The notes: generated by a model from the letters alone, not told the origin. DNA of 9,666 nt from JAADHY01 sp964428935 (GCA_964428935.1 CAYSAG010000201.1:1-9666); one strand, 5' to 3'. Shown: positions 1-7,077, counted from the first letter of the stretch. Made by a program: numbers and translations.

Positions 1-90
1 GCCACGACGGAGCGTGGCCCTCCGGGGGCGGCCACGACAGAGCGTGGCCCTCCGGTGGGCGGCCACGACGGAGCGTGGCCCTCCGGTGCC
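1..90. repeat. Three tandem copies of a ~30 bp palindromic (REP-like) element
   Basis: Copies begin at 1, 31 and 62, with a period of 30 then 31 bp. Each contains the inverted repeat GCCACG-(6 nt)-CGTGGC followed by CCTCCGG. In copies 2 and 3 the stem extends to 7 bp (GGCCACG/CGTGGCC). The loop is ACGGAG in copies 1 and 3 and ACAGAG in copy 2, so the stem is kept while the loop varies. The left edge may be cut by the window, so more copies could lie outside. It looks like a short dispersed palindromic element of the REP type; its role is unknown. There are no unique spacers, so it is not a CRISPR array. Confidence 0.8.
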
Positions 91-290
91 GGGAGTTGAT
101 TGCGGTGTTGCCACCCGGAGCCGCTCGGTTTGCGCGCGGGGTGAAACGGCTGTTGCAAGAGGGGCTCCGGTGGCGGGACGGTTGGCTGCGGGGCGAGGTG
201 CCGGCGAGGGAGCCGGGGCAGCCGGGCGAGCGGCTGAAGCAGGAGCTTCTGTGTTTGGTGGGTCGGCGAAGGCGGAACACGAAGAGTGAA
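91..290 (+). pseudogene. Possible decayed IS66-type transposase fragment
   Basis: A stop-free stretch lies in the frame that starts with GTG at 75. From about 91 it reads RELIAVLPPGAARFARGVKR and continues as an amphipathic Leu/Arg/Glu-rich helix through a GEVPAR motif and an ERLKQELLCLV segment. The pattern RFAR-x-V-(R/K)-x-L, then a charged helix with a GE pair, then ERLxxxL resembles the helical insert near the C-terminal half of IS66-family transposases. The frame stays open to 617, but after about 290 no convincing homology remains. Only a loose FLFH...ESFVRP string, near 340-410, recalls the family's C-terminal FLxHP...AE...RP block. No start, catalytic DDE residues or terminal repeats are visible. 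The call rests on remembered family patterns and is tentative; the stretch may simply be non-coding. Positions 291-510 hold nothing else I can name. Confidence 0.35.
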
Positions 291-510
291 CGATTGGCTC
301 CATTCTTGTTCGACGACGTGAAAAGCGTGTTCGGGTTTTTGTTCCATATTGGGCCTTTCGGCGACCGACGGTGTTGGTGGAACGAGTCTTTCGTCCGGCC
401 GAGTTCGCGTTGTCCGTTGTCTGACGTGCGTGTGCATGGCAAACGACATCGACTGATTCCCGACACTCGCGCGGCATCGCCATGTGACGGTCAGCAGTCC
501 TTTTCGAGGT

Positions 511-2886
511 TCATTGCAACCGGAGCACGCCGGCTTGGTCGAGTTGCCAGTTTTCGCCGAGTGTACCGGCCCAACAGTGCCACTCGGCACGCTCACTGCG
601 GAACGCGCCCAAGTTGAATGGGACTTTCGTGCCGGGCGTGGGGTCTAGCCCGAGCGCATTGAACGGAATGGCCCACTCGGCGCCCCAGCCGTGTTTCCAG
701 CGTTTGGCAGCAAAGCGAACGGCTTGGCCGAGCCGCCGAGCGGCGTCGGGCGGAGCACCGGCCACGGTGACGCTCTGTGCCCTTCCGTTGGCGTAGCCGC
801 GAAGCACAAACGTGACCGGTTTGCCTTCGGGCGTTTTTCCGGCGATGCAGACTTCGACTCCGTCGTCCTGGCCCCAAGTCGTCCCCTGTCGCAGTTTGTT
901 CGGGTCGCGCACCACGACCAGCAGCGACACGTACAGAAACCGGTCGTCGTAACAGGCTCTGGCGATCACCGGCGGGCCGCATGCGGGCCAGCGCGACGCG
1001 GTCTGGTTCACCGGATAGTCTCTGCCGGGCCACTCGTCCAAGTTGATCACACCGTCGATCGTCGGTGGCTGCTCGGTGCGTGTGGCGACGACGGGCCAGA
1101 GCCTGCGTGCCGGTGGTTTGACGGGCGGCATGGCGTCGTCGATGGTGAAGCCCCGTGGCTGGCCGTCCTTGCCGAGTCCGTCGCGAAAGAGAATGTTGTC
1201 CTTCCAGACCTGGATTGCGTTGGGCGGCTTGATGGTCACTTTGCCGGTGGCATAAAGGATGTTTCCTTCGAACGTGTAGTCGGCCGACCTGTGGAACGTC
1301 AGTTCCATGTCGCCGTCGACGATGAACACGTTATTTCGGATTACGTTGTGGCGAGCCAGGTGGTTGTGGGTCGGCCGTGGCACTCCGATGGCCACGTTGT
1401 GTTCAACGATGCAATTCTCCGATTGCTCGTCCAGGTAATAGGCCGACGCTCCGTAGCCTTTTCCGACGGCGACGACGTCGCGTACCACGTTTCCGCGAAT
1501 GATCGTGTTGCGGGCCCGGCTGCAGTAGATGGCCGCTCCGTCGTGCATCTGGCGCATCACTCGGTAGATGAGGTTTTGCTCGATCAGGTTCTTGTCCGTA
1601 CCGCAGACGATCCCGCTGTAGCTGACGTCGTGGATTTCGTTGCGAAACAGGTGCAGGCCTTCTTGTCCTTCACGCAGCCGGGTGACGCCGTAAAGCGCAA
1701 CGGCTCCCGGGTAGTACAGGCCGATGTCGTGGAAGTGGTTGTATGCCACGCGTGTGTTTGCCCCGGCGACCTTCGCGCCGCAGGCCCCTACGTGATGAAT
1801 ATGGCACTTCACGATTTCGCAGTCCTGGACGTGTTCGGCCTTGATTCCGACCCCGCCGACGTTTGTGATTTCGAGGCCTTCGAGCACACAGCTCCGGGCC
1901 CAATCCAGCGCGAGGGCGCCTTCGAAGGCCGCGGCGCACCACCCGGCCGGCTCGAGCGGCGTGGTAGTGGCTTGCAGCGACAGGCCTCGAAGCGTGATTC
2001 GTTCGACTGTTGCGCCGCGGGTCCCCGCGATGCGGATGATTGTCTGAAGGACCGGCACAATCACTTTCGCCTTGGTCATGTCTTCTCCGGGCAGTGGCCA
2101 ATACACGACGCGTCCGGCCGTGCGGTCCAAGTACCATTGGCCGGGCCGGGTCATTCCTTCTCGCGTGTTGAAAATCACGTATTTTTTCACGCCGAACGCA
2201 CCCGGCGGGCTGGTTGTGCGATGGGAGAAAATCAGCACATGGCGCTGGGTGTCGTTGCGAGCCACTCCGACCAGCGATGCGTTCCACATGTGATAGACGC
2301 GGACTTCGGCGTTGTTGATGTCGAGTGTCGGCGGGATGTCTTTGGGATCGTAGCGCATGGTGGTGAGCTCTTCCTTGGTCGGCGGGCGCTGGAATTGGCC
2401 GCCGGTCGAGGTCAGGTTGCGCACGTTGAACGAGCTCTTGTGAGTGAAGGTCCCGGTTTCGGGCAAACGCGCCCGCGGTGCCAGGCGGCCGTCGACCACC
2501 AGGGCGCGGAAGTCGCGTTTGCGCTCTTTCACGCCCGGTACCTCCGCGGCCCAGAACCGCTGGCCGTCGCGGCGCCAGCCGGTCAGGATCGTGCCGCCGT
2601 ACAGAATCGCTTTCCCGCTCGGGTCCGCCTCGATCGTCAGCCCGCTGTCGCGTGCGTCCAGCACGAGGGTCTCGGTCAAGAAGTATTCGCCCGGCATCAC
2701 CACGATCCGGTGCGGTCCCTCGCCGGCTTTGCGCGCGGCGTCCCGCGCGGCAACAAGCGTCGCCAAGGGCCGCTCCCGCGTCCCCGGATTCCGATCGTCG
2801 CCGTTGGGAGCCACCACGAACGTCGCCCCGGCCGCCGAATTGGCAAACCACACCCACACCAAAACCAGATACCATCGTCTCAGCAT
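511..2886 (-). CDS. Secreted right-handed parallel beta-helix protein with C-terminal CBM9-like domain
   Basis: The product is 791 aa. An ATG at 2886 is chosen over the longer frame (to 2976) because a GGGAGG ribosome site lies about 9 nt upstream and a signal peptide starts there: MLRR, a hydrophobic WYLVLVWVWFA core and an AGA cleavage site near residue 21. The mature N-terminus FVVAPNGDDRNPGT is the usual opening of beta-helix proteins that begin with a 'dispersed sequence, padded time-table' segment. Residues about 23-570 form the helix, with Asn/His/Asp-rich turns (HIHHVG, NHFHDIG, RNEIHDVS, GNVVRD). WYLDRTAGRVVYWP at 251-264 and acidic motifs MHDGAAIY (around D449) and YYLDEQSE (D486, E487) suggest a glycosidase such as a GH141-like enzyme, but a lyase or binding role is equally possible. 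Residues about 603-791 (PTIDGVINLDEW, YDDRFLYVSL, DDGVEV, EWAIPF) form a CBM9-like/DOMON-type beta-sandwich. It probably acts on a polysaccharide outside the cytoplasm. Confidence 0.85.
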   Translation of the reverse strand: MLRRWYLVLVWVWFANSAAGATFVVAPNGDDRNPGTRERPLATLVAARDAARKAGEGPHRIVVMPGEYFLTETLVLDARDSGLTIEADPSGKAILYGGTILTGWRRDGQRFWAAEVPGVKERKRDFRALVVDGRLAPRARLPETGTFTHKSSFNVRNLTSTGGQFQRPPTKEELTTMRYDPKDIPPTLDINNAEVRVYHMWNASLVGVARNDTQRHVLIFSHRTTSPPGAFGVKKYVIFNTREGMTRPGQWYLDRTAGRVVYWPLPGEDMTKAKVIVPVLQTIIRIAGTRGATVERITLRGLSLQATTTPLEPAGWCAAAFEGALALDWARSCVLEGLEITNVGGVGIKAEHVQDCEIVKCHIHHVGACGAKVAGANTRVAYNHFHDIGLYYPGAVALYGVTRLREGQEGLHLFRNEIHDVSYSGIVCGTDKNLIEQNLIYRVMRQMHDGAAIYCSRARNTIIRGNVVRDVVAVGKGYGASAYYLDEQSENCIVEHNVAIGVPRPTHNHLARHNVIRNNVFIVDGDMELTFHRSADYTFEGNILYATGKVTIKPPNAIQVWKDNILFRDGLGKDGQPRGFTIDDAMPPVKPPARRLWPVVATRTEQPPTIDGVINLDEWPGRDYPVNQTASRWPACGPPVIARACYDDRFLYVSLLVVVRDPNKLRQGTTWGQDDGVEVCIAGKTPEGKPVTFVLRGYANGRAQSVTVAGAPPDAARRLGQAVRFAAKRWKHGWGAEWAIPFNALGLDPTPGTKVPFNLGAFRSERAEWHCWAGTLGENWQLDQAGVLRLQ

Positions 2887-3135
2887 GTCAAGATTCCTCC
2901 CACAAACGCCACATGCGACCTTGAGCCACATCAAGAGGCCACCAGATCGAGTAGCGTTCGGCGTAACTTCAGGCAACGCAGCTCGTGTCGGCTGACCCCT
3001 ACTTCGTGCCGGTCCTCGGACCGCTCGGAGCCAAGCCGGTTGCGGACGCAGGCACCTCGCGTGTCCGAAGCGGAGCGGGCGGCGTCCGAGTCTTTGGGCC
3101 GTTCCGTCGGCGCGCCTCCCGTGGTCCCGGAGTGC

Positions 3136-3174
3136 TTTTCAACTCGTGGAGCAGCGCGTCTGGACAGTTGAAAA
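3136..3174. repeat. AT-rich 9 bp inverted repeat
   Basis: TTTTCAACT (3136-3144) and AGTTGAAAA (3166-3174) are perfect reverse complements separated by 21 nt. The arms are AT-rich in a strongly GC-rich region, which makes chance less likely. There is no GC stem followed by a T-run, so it does not look like a terminator. It lies about 250 bp upstream of the beta-helix start and could be an operator for that gene. Confidence 0.6.
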
Positions 3175-3249
3175 CGACGCGGCTCGCTCACGCACCAGAC
3201 CCGCTCTACCGTTCGTGGGCGTCAGTTACTCGACTGGGAACGGCGTAGT

Positions 3250-3299
3250 CGGCGGCCCCTTTGCCGGTGAGCCTTGTCGCTGCAAAGGCGAGCCCGCCG
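3250..3299 (-). terminator. GC-rich two-part hairpin just after the LRR gene
   Basis: About 30 nt past the LRR stop codon (read on the minus strand), CGGCGG (3250-3255) pairs with CCGCCG (3294-3299), and CCTTTGC (3258-3264) pairs with GCAAAGG (3282-3288), with a 17 nt loop and an asymmetric internal loop. The position fits a transcription end or 3' stabiliser. No T-run follows on the minus strand, so intrinsic termination is not assured. Confidence 0.4.
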
Positions 3300-3328
3300 G
3301 AGAGCGAGAAGCTGGACCGGGAGGCGTT

Positions 3329-4702
3329 TCAGCCGTTCACTTGCAGCTTCGGCAACTGCTTTTTCAGCTTCTCGACCCCGTCCGGCGACACCTGTGTGTA
3401 GCTCAGGTCCAGTTGCTCCAGATTCGTCAGCTTGCTCAAAGCTTCCAGTCCCGCGTCGCCGACCTGTGTTTCCGCTAGGTTCAGGTACTTGAGGTTCGTC
3501 AGACCGGACAAATGCTTCAGCCCCTCGTCGGTGACGAACGTGGCCTGCAAACTGAGCCACTCCAGTTTTTTCAGCCCAGCCAGTTCTTTCACCCCGGCGT
3601 CGGTGACCCCCGTGCTCCAGAGGTCCAGCTTCCGCAGCTCGGTGAACTGCCCGATGTACTTCAGCGCCTCGTCGCCGACCGCCGTCTCGCTCAGGACCAG
3701 TTCCTGCAACCCCTTCGCTCCCAGCAAGTGCTTCAGCCCCGTGCCGTCGACCACGGTGTCGCGCAGGGTGAGCGACCGGAGCTTCGTGGCGTTTTTCAGG
3801 TTGGCCAGGCCGACGTCGGAAATGCCCGCCCGCAGCAAGCTGACTTCCTGGAGCTCGGTCAGACCGGCCAAGGCCTTCATGCCGTCGTCGGTGATGCCCG
3901 TGTCCTCCAGGATCAGCACGGTCAGTTTTTTCAGCTTGCCAATGGCCTGCAGCCCCTTGTCGCCGACCTGGGGGCTTCGAACCTTGATGGCCTTCAGCTC
4001 TGGCAGCGTCGACAGATACTCCAGCGACTTGTCGCTGACCGAGTAACAGCCTCGCAGGTCGACCAGCCGCAGCGTCTTGATTTTCGCGACGTGCTGCACG
4101 CCGGCGTCGCTGATGTTCGTGTAGAGCAGCAGGAGCTGCTCCAGTTTGGGCAGTTCCGTCAAGTGCACCAGTCCCTGGTCGGTCAGCTTCGAGCAGCGGC
4201 GCAGGTTCAGCACGCGAAGTTGCTTCATTTTCTTGATGACCGCCAGCCCGTTGTCGTCGATGCTGGTGTTCTCCAGACCCAGCACAGTCAGGTTGGGCAG
4301 CTCCAGCAGGTACTCCAATGCCTTGTTCGTAATCTTGGCTCCCCACAGACGCAGGTCCCGGAGGTACTTCAGGCTGCGGAGCTTGGCCACGTCGTCGTCG
4401 GTGAAGACGCGGTCCGTCAGGTCGACACGCACGACGTGCCCTTCTTGGTCGAAGCCCAAGGTCCCGCCGATTTTCTTCACTAGCTCGACGGCTTGCTGCT
4501 CGAGCAACACCTGCAGCCGGTCGTTTTCCTCCTGCAGGCGCTTGTTGGCTTGACTGAGCTGCACCACTTGGGCGCGAGCGGCCGACAGGTCTTGCTGCAG
4601 TTTTTCCACTTGGCTCTTCAGTTGCTGCACTTCCTGTCCGCCACAGCCACCCACGACCCACGCGCCAAAGGCCACCAGCACGACAGTCACGAGCTTCTTC
4701 AT
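3329..4702 (-). CDS. Leucine-rich-repeat lipoprotein with N-terminal coiled coil
   Basis: The product is 457 aa. ATG at 4702 is chosen because GGGAG lies upstream at normal spacing and MKKLVTVVLVAFGAWVVGGC is a lipoprotein signal with Cys20 in a VGGC lipobox; the frame extends further upstream but without signal or homology. Residues about 23-77 are a Leu/Gln/Glu/Lys heptad-rich coiled coil. After a linker with a possible capping half-repeat (88-108), residues 109-446 form 14 consecutive units of 24 residues, pattern xxLxxLxxLxLxxTxIxDxGLxxL; units 3 and 5 are 25 residues and carry a Cys in place of the Thr. The protein ends 11 residues after the last unit. Such GALA-like/Cys-containing-type repeats are abundant in planctomycetes and usually mediate protein binding. 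The lipid anchor and coil suggest a membrane-tethered stalk presenting the LRR domain on the outside of a membrane. No catalytic motif is seen; function and partner are unknown. It lies 442 bp upstream of the same-strand beta-helix gene and is divergent from the oxidoreductase gene. Confidence 0.88.
   Translation of the reverse strand: MKKLVTVVLVAFGAWVVGGCGGQEVQQLKSQVEKLQQDLSAARAQVVQLSQANKRLQEENDRLQVLLEQQAVELVKKIGGTLGFDQEGHVVRVDLTDRVFTDDDVAKLRSLKYLRDLRLWGAKITNKALEYLLELPNLTVLGLENTSIDDNGLAVIKKMKQLRVLNLRRCSKLTDQGLVHLTELPKLEQLLLLYTNISDAGVQHVAKIKTLRLVDLRGCYSVSDKSLEYLSTLPELKAIKVRSPQVGDKGLQAIGKLKKLTVLILEDTGITDDGMKALAGLTELQEVSLLRAGISDVGLANLKNATKLRSLTLRDTVVDGTGLKHLLGAKGLQELVLSETAVGDEALKYIGQFTELRKLDLWSTGVTDAGVKELAGLKKLEWLSLQATFVTDEGLKHLSGLTNLKYLNLAETQVGDAGLEALSKLTNLEQLDLSYTQVSPDGVEKLKKQLPKLQVNG
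3365..4378 (-). repeat. 14 coding repeats of 72-75 bp (LRR units)
   Basis: The in-frame repeats encode residues 109-446 of the LRR lipoprotein. Twelve units are 72 bp and two (the third and fifth from the N-terminus) are 75 bp. Conservation is at protein level: Leu positions and the D-x-G-L core recur, while codons and surface residues vary. This points to old duplication with divergence rather than recent slippage. Confidence 0.85.
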
Positions 4703-4881
4703 TGGTTTGCGTCTCCCTGTGTTGCTGCACGAACCGCAGTGCGTTGTGAGTGTGTCTTTGTTGGTGAATTCGGCAGGTTCCGGCGTGCCGCTGATGAAGT
4801 TTGTCCAAGCAACCGCCGCAGGGCACTTTAACGAACGGCGCGAAGCGTGAAAAGCGGGCTGCGTGCCGAGGGCCTTCTCTT

Positions 4882-4923
4882 GCAACGCAGCCGCTGTCAC
4901 AGGGGAAGAGCGTGCTGCGTTGC
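4882..4923. repeat. Strong inverted repeat (10 + 4 bp stem) in the divergent region
   Basis: GCAACGCAGC (4882-4891) is the perfect reverse complement of GCTGCGTTGC (4914-4923). The stem continues inward as CGCT (4892-4895) with AGCG (4909-4912) after a one-base T bulge, leaving a 13 nt loop. The 14 paired bases would form a stable hairpin on either strand. No T-run follows on either side, and it lies upstream of both flanking genes (about 180 bp from the LRR start, about 290 bp from the oxidoreductase start). A regulator site or structured 5' leader is more likely than a terminator. Confidence 0.7.
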
Positions 4924-4935
4924 TGGGGTGAGCGG

Positions 4936-4975
4936 CGAGGCAGGCTGGGCGGGACCGTCGGTTTGAGCTGCCTCG
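4936..4975. repeat. Second inverted repeat, 8 bp arms, adjacent to the first
   Basis: CGAGGCAG (4936-4943) and CTGCCTCG (4968-4975) are perfect reverse complements with a 24 nt spacer. It begins 12 bp after the larger inverted repeat at 4882-4923. The arm sequences of the two elements are unrelated, so it is not a duplicate. In such GC-rich DNA an 8 bp pair may arise by chance, but the tandem placement in the divergent region is notable. Confidence 0.5.
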
Positions 4976-5215
4976 GCTGGCCCCGGAGCGTTCCGTCAAG
5001 GCCTGCTTGCGGCGCGGCCGACCGACTGTCGCGACGTGGTGGTTGGGTTGTCGCTGCCGCCGGGTCGAGTGCGAGACTGCTGCGACGGTTGGTTGGTAAC
5101 CGAAAAGAGGGTTTGTTAGACTGCAGATTCTTGCTTGTCGATCGCGGGGGCGAAAGGGTTCCGCGATTTTGAGTTTTTGGGTTTCAAGCGGTTCTTGCAG
5201 TTGGAGGCTGACACA

Positions 5216-6586
5216 ATGAGTCGCAAGTCAACTCGTCGACAATTCATCCAGCAGTCGGCTGTGGCGCTGGGCACGGCTTGGTGGGTGAGCGGTCAGACGC
5301 AGGTCTGGTCGGCGCCGAAGTCGCCCAACGAGCGGATTCGGTTTGCGTGCATTGGCGTGGGTGGCAAGGGTCGGAGCGACTCGGCCGACGCAGCCCGTCA
5401 CGGGGACGTGGTGGCCATTTGTGACGTCGACGACAAGACCCTGAACAAGGCGGCCAAGTACCCCCAGTTCGCCAAGGCGAAAAAGTACAACGACTACCGC
5501 AAAATGTTCGACGAAATGGCCGACAAGATCGACGCCGTCACGGTGAGCACGCCGGACCACCACCACGCCGCGGCGTCGGCGTTGGCCATGAAGTTGGGCA
5601 AGCACTGTTTCACGCAGAAGCCGCTCACGCACAGCATCTACGAAGCCCGCATGCTGGCCAAGCTGGCTCGCGAGAACAAAGTTCAGACCCAAATGGGCAA
5701 CCAGGGCACAGCCACGGACGAGCTACGTCTAGGAGCGGCGCTGCTCCAGGCGGGCGTCATTGGAGCTGTGAAGGAAGTCCATGTTTGGACCAATCGGCCC
5801 ATTTGGCCGCAAGGCATTCCGCGTCCCAAGCCGGCCCCGTGTCCGCCCAACCTGCACTGGGACATCTGGCTTGGCCCCGCGCCGGAGCGACCGTACGCTC
5901 CGGGCTACCACCCCTTCAAGTGGCGTGGTTGGTGGGACTTCGGCACCGGTGCGCTGGGCGACATGGCCTGCCACACCGTCAACCTGCCGTACATGGCTCT
6001 GGACTTGAAGAACCCCGTTGCCGTTCAAGCGTGGCACTCCGGCCACAACCGCGACAGCTACCCGAACTCGTCGAAGATCAAGTACGAGTTCCCGGCCACC
6101 GACAGCCGACCGGCGGTGGTCATGTGGTGGTACGACGGCGGGAACATGCCGGATCCCGAGCTGCTGCCGTCCGGCTGGGAAATGCCGAAAACCGGCTCGC
6201 TGTTCATCGGCGAGAAAGGCATCTTCCTGTCGCCGGGTGACTACGGTGCCGGCCGCCGCGACTACCTGAAAGGTCGCACGAACATCATTCTCGAGTCGAA
6301 GGGCAAAGAGATCGAAGCCCCGAAAGTCGAATTCGAAAAGTCGCCCGGGCACTTCACCGAGTTCGCTCGGGCCATCACCGACGGCATTCCTGCCAAGTCG
6401 AACTTCCCGGACTACGCCAGCGGCCTGACCGAAACCATTCTGTTGGGCAACTTGGCCATTTGGACGACCACGGAGCCGGGGCCGACGGAACGGGTCGAGT
6501 GGGATGCCGAGAAAATGGTCGCCAAGAACGTGCCCGACCTGGAGGTCATCATCAAGCCGCCGTACCGGAAAGGGTGGACGCTGTAG
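5216..6586 (+). CDS. Tat-exported Gfo/Idh/MocA family oxidoreductase
   Basis: The product is 456 aa, normal for exported planctomycete members. ATG at 5216 is preferred over the upstream in-frame start because GGAGG lies 8 nt before it and the protein then begins MSRKSTRRQFIQ, a twin-arginine (Tat) signal, followed by a hydrophobic stretch to about residue 32. Residues about 41-160 are a Rossmann NAD(P)-binding fold: IRFACIGVGGKG with the glycine motif at 47-52, AICDVDD after the second strand, and VSTPDHHH at 110-117. CFTQKPL (131-137) is the family's EKP motif with Gln replacing Glu; the lysine (136) is kept. The C-terminal domain has HWDIWLGPAP (214-223) and GDMACHTVN, whose D249 and H253 sit where family members have their conserved Asp/His pair. 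Such enzymes oxidise or epimerise sugars and cyclitols, or open glycosidic bonds via a bound nucleotide. Substrate here is unknown; the neighbours suggest uronic acids or other sugars released outside the cytoplasm. Confidence 0.92.
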   Translation: MSRKSTRRQFIQQSAVALGTAWWVSGQTQVWSAPKSPNERIRFACIGVGGKGRSDSADAARHGDVVAICDVDDKTLNKAAKYPQFAKAKKYNDYRKMFDEMADKIDAVTVSTPDHHHAAASALAMKLGKHCFTQKPLTHSIYEARMLAKLARENKVQTQMGNQGTATDELRLGAALLQAGVIGAVKEVHVWTNRPIWPQGIPRPKPAPCPPNLHWDIWLGPAPERPYAPGYHPFKWRGWWDFGTGALGDMACHTVNLPYMALDLKNPVAVQAWHSGHNRDSYPNSSKIKYEFPATDSRPAVVMWWYDGGNMPDPELLPSGWEMPKTGSLFIGEKGIFLSPGDYGAGRRDYLKGRTNIILESKGKEIEAPKVEFEKSPGHFTEFARAITDGIPAKSNFPDYASGLTETILLGNLAIWTTTEPGPTERVEWDAEKMVAKNVPDLEVIIKPPYRKGWTL

Positions 6587-6638
6587 GCCTCCCGGTGGCA
6601 GCAGCGAGTCCAGCAGCGGCGCCGGTTGGCACCGTCAC

Positions 6639-6665
6639 GAGCCACCACGCCGAACTGGTTGGCTC
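6639..6665 (+). other. Stem-loop 3' of the oxidoreductase gene
   Basis: GAGCCA (6639-6644) pairs with TGGCTC (6660-6665). CCA/TGG extends the stem inward after a one-base bulge, with an 8 nt loop. It lies about 50 nt after the stop codon and is not followed by a T-run. It may be a 3' stabilising hairpin ahead of the real terminator at 6716. Confidence 0.4.
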
Positions 6666-6715
6666 TTGGCGAGAGCTGCCGGCGCTGACCTGCACGCGTA
6701 ACCAAGACCAGTCCT

Positions 6716-6755
6716 GGGCCGAGCCGTCCGCGCGGCCGGCCCGGTTTCTTTTGTT
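6716..6755 (+). terminator. Intrinsic terminator after the oxidoreductase gene
   Basis: GGGCCG (6716-6721) pairs with CGGCCC (6737-6742). GCCG (6723-6726) pairs with CGGC (6733-6736) after a one-base A bulge, with a 6 nt loop. Two bases later comes TTTCTTTTGTT (6745-6755), a T-rich run that stands out in this GC-rich DNA. It is 130 nt beyond the stop codon at 6586. A further perfect 6 bp hairpin, GCTGGC/GCCAGC at 6761-6777, follows directly. This implies that the oxidoreductase and the downstream lyase are separate transcripts. Confidence 0.7.
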
Positions 6756-7077
6756 GTCCTGCTGGCAGCACGCCAGCCACCGTGCGTGTGGTTCCGGTCT
6801 GTGCTGGTGCGGGACGTCGCGGCGAGAACAGGCGCGTGTCTGCAATGACGTCGCGCTGACCGGGGCATTGCGTCTGGGGCTCGCCGGTCGCTTTGGTGCC
6901 TTTCGCCGAGCACGCGGCGCCGCAGCGCCGGGAAAGCGACGTCCCTGCTTTGCCGCAGCCGTCCTGTTGCTCGAGACGCTCGACGACCTTCCCCGCCCAT
7001 GGTACGCTGGACCGCGTGCGGTTCTCGGACCTTGCCGTTCGGCCGTCAGAGTCGTGCGAAGTCCACGGGCGTCAGAC

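Larger units (their letters stand above)
2887..3328. other. Non-coding gap between the LRR and beta-helix genes
   Basis: These 442 bp hold no gene I can support. Short frames on both strands (minus 2931-3191, plus 2985-3248) give Arg/Ser-rich products without recognisable motifs and without convincing ribosome sites. The gap contains the GGGAGG ribosome site of the beta-helix gene at its left end, a small CGGTCC/GGACCG palindrome at 3010-3023, an AT-rich inverted repeat at 3136-3174 and a GC-rich hairpin at 3250-3299. The beta-helix promoter should lie here, but I see no good -35/-10 pair. Confidence 0.6.
4703..5215. other. Divergent intergenic region between LRR and oxidoreductase genes
   Basis: These 513 bp must hold the promoters of two divergent genes. 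No gene is supported. The region contains two long inverted repeats (4882-4923 and 4936-4975). The last 50 bp before the oxidoreductase are richer in T/A than the surroundings. A weak sigma70-like pair, TTGGTA (5093-5098) and TAGACT (5117-5122) with 18 bp spacing, matches the consensus at 4 of 6 positions in each box and could serve the plus-strand gene, but this is only suggestive. Confidence 0.5.

Noticed and set aside
1..90. CRISPR-like repeats
   Set aside because: Three units follow each other with no unique spacers and each is an internal palindrome, so this is a REP-like tandem element.
2887..2976. Upstream extension of the beta-helix gene (30 extra codons)
   Set aside because: The ATG at 2886 has a good GGGAGG site and begins a signal peptide; the extension would bury that signal.
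691..3171. 826-codon open frame on the plus strand opposite the beta-helix gene
   Set aside because: It is an antisense shadow of a gene with signal peptide, clear domains and ribosome site; its own translation has no recognisable domain, and long antisense frames are expected at this GC content.
2931..3248. Short frames of 86 and 87 codons in the gap before the beta-helix gene
   Set aside because: Low-complexity Arg/Ser-rich products on both strands, no convincing ribosome site, and they cover inverted repeats.
3222..4826. 534-codon minus-strand frame overlapping the LRR gene
   Set aside because: It is a frame-shifted shadow rich in Arg/Ala/Gly; the other frame gives 14 regular leucine-rich repeats and a lipoprotein signal.
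4703..4999. 99-codon upstream extension of the LRR gene
   Set aside because: It runs through the strong inverted repeat, has no homology, and would hide the lipoprotein signal that starts at 4702.
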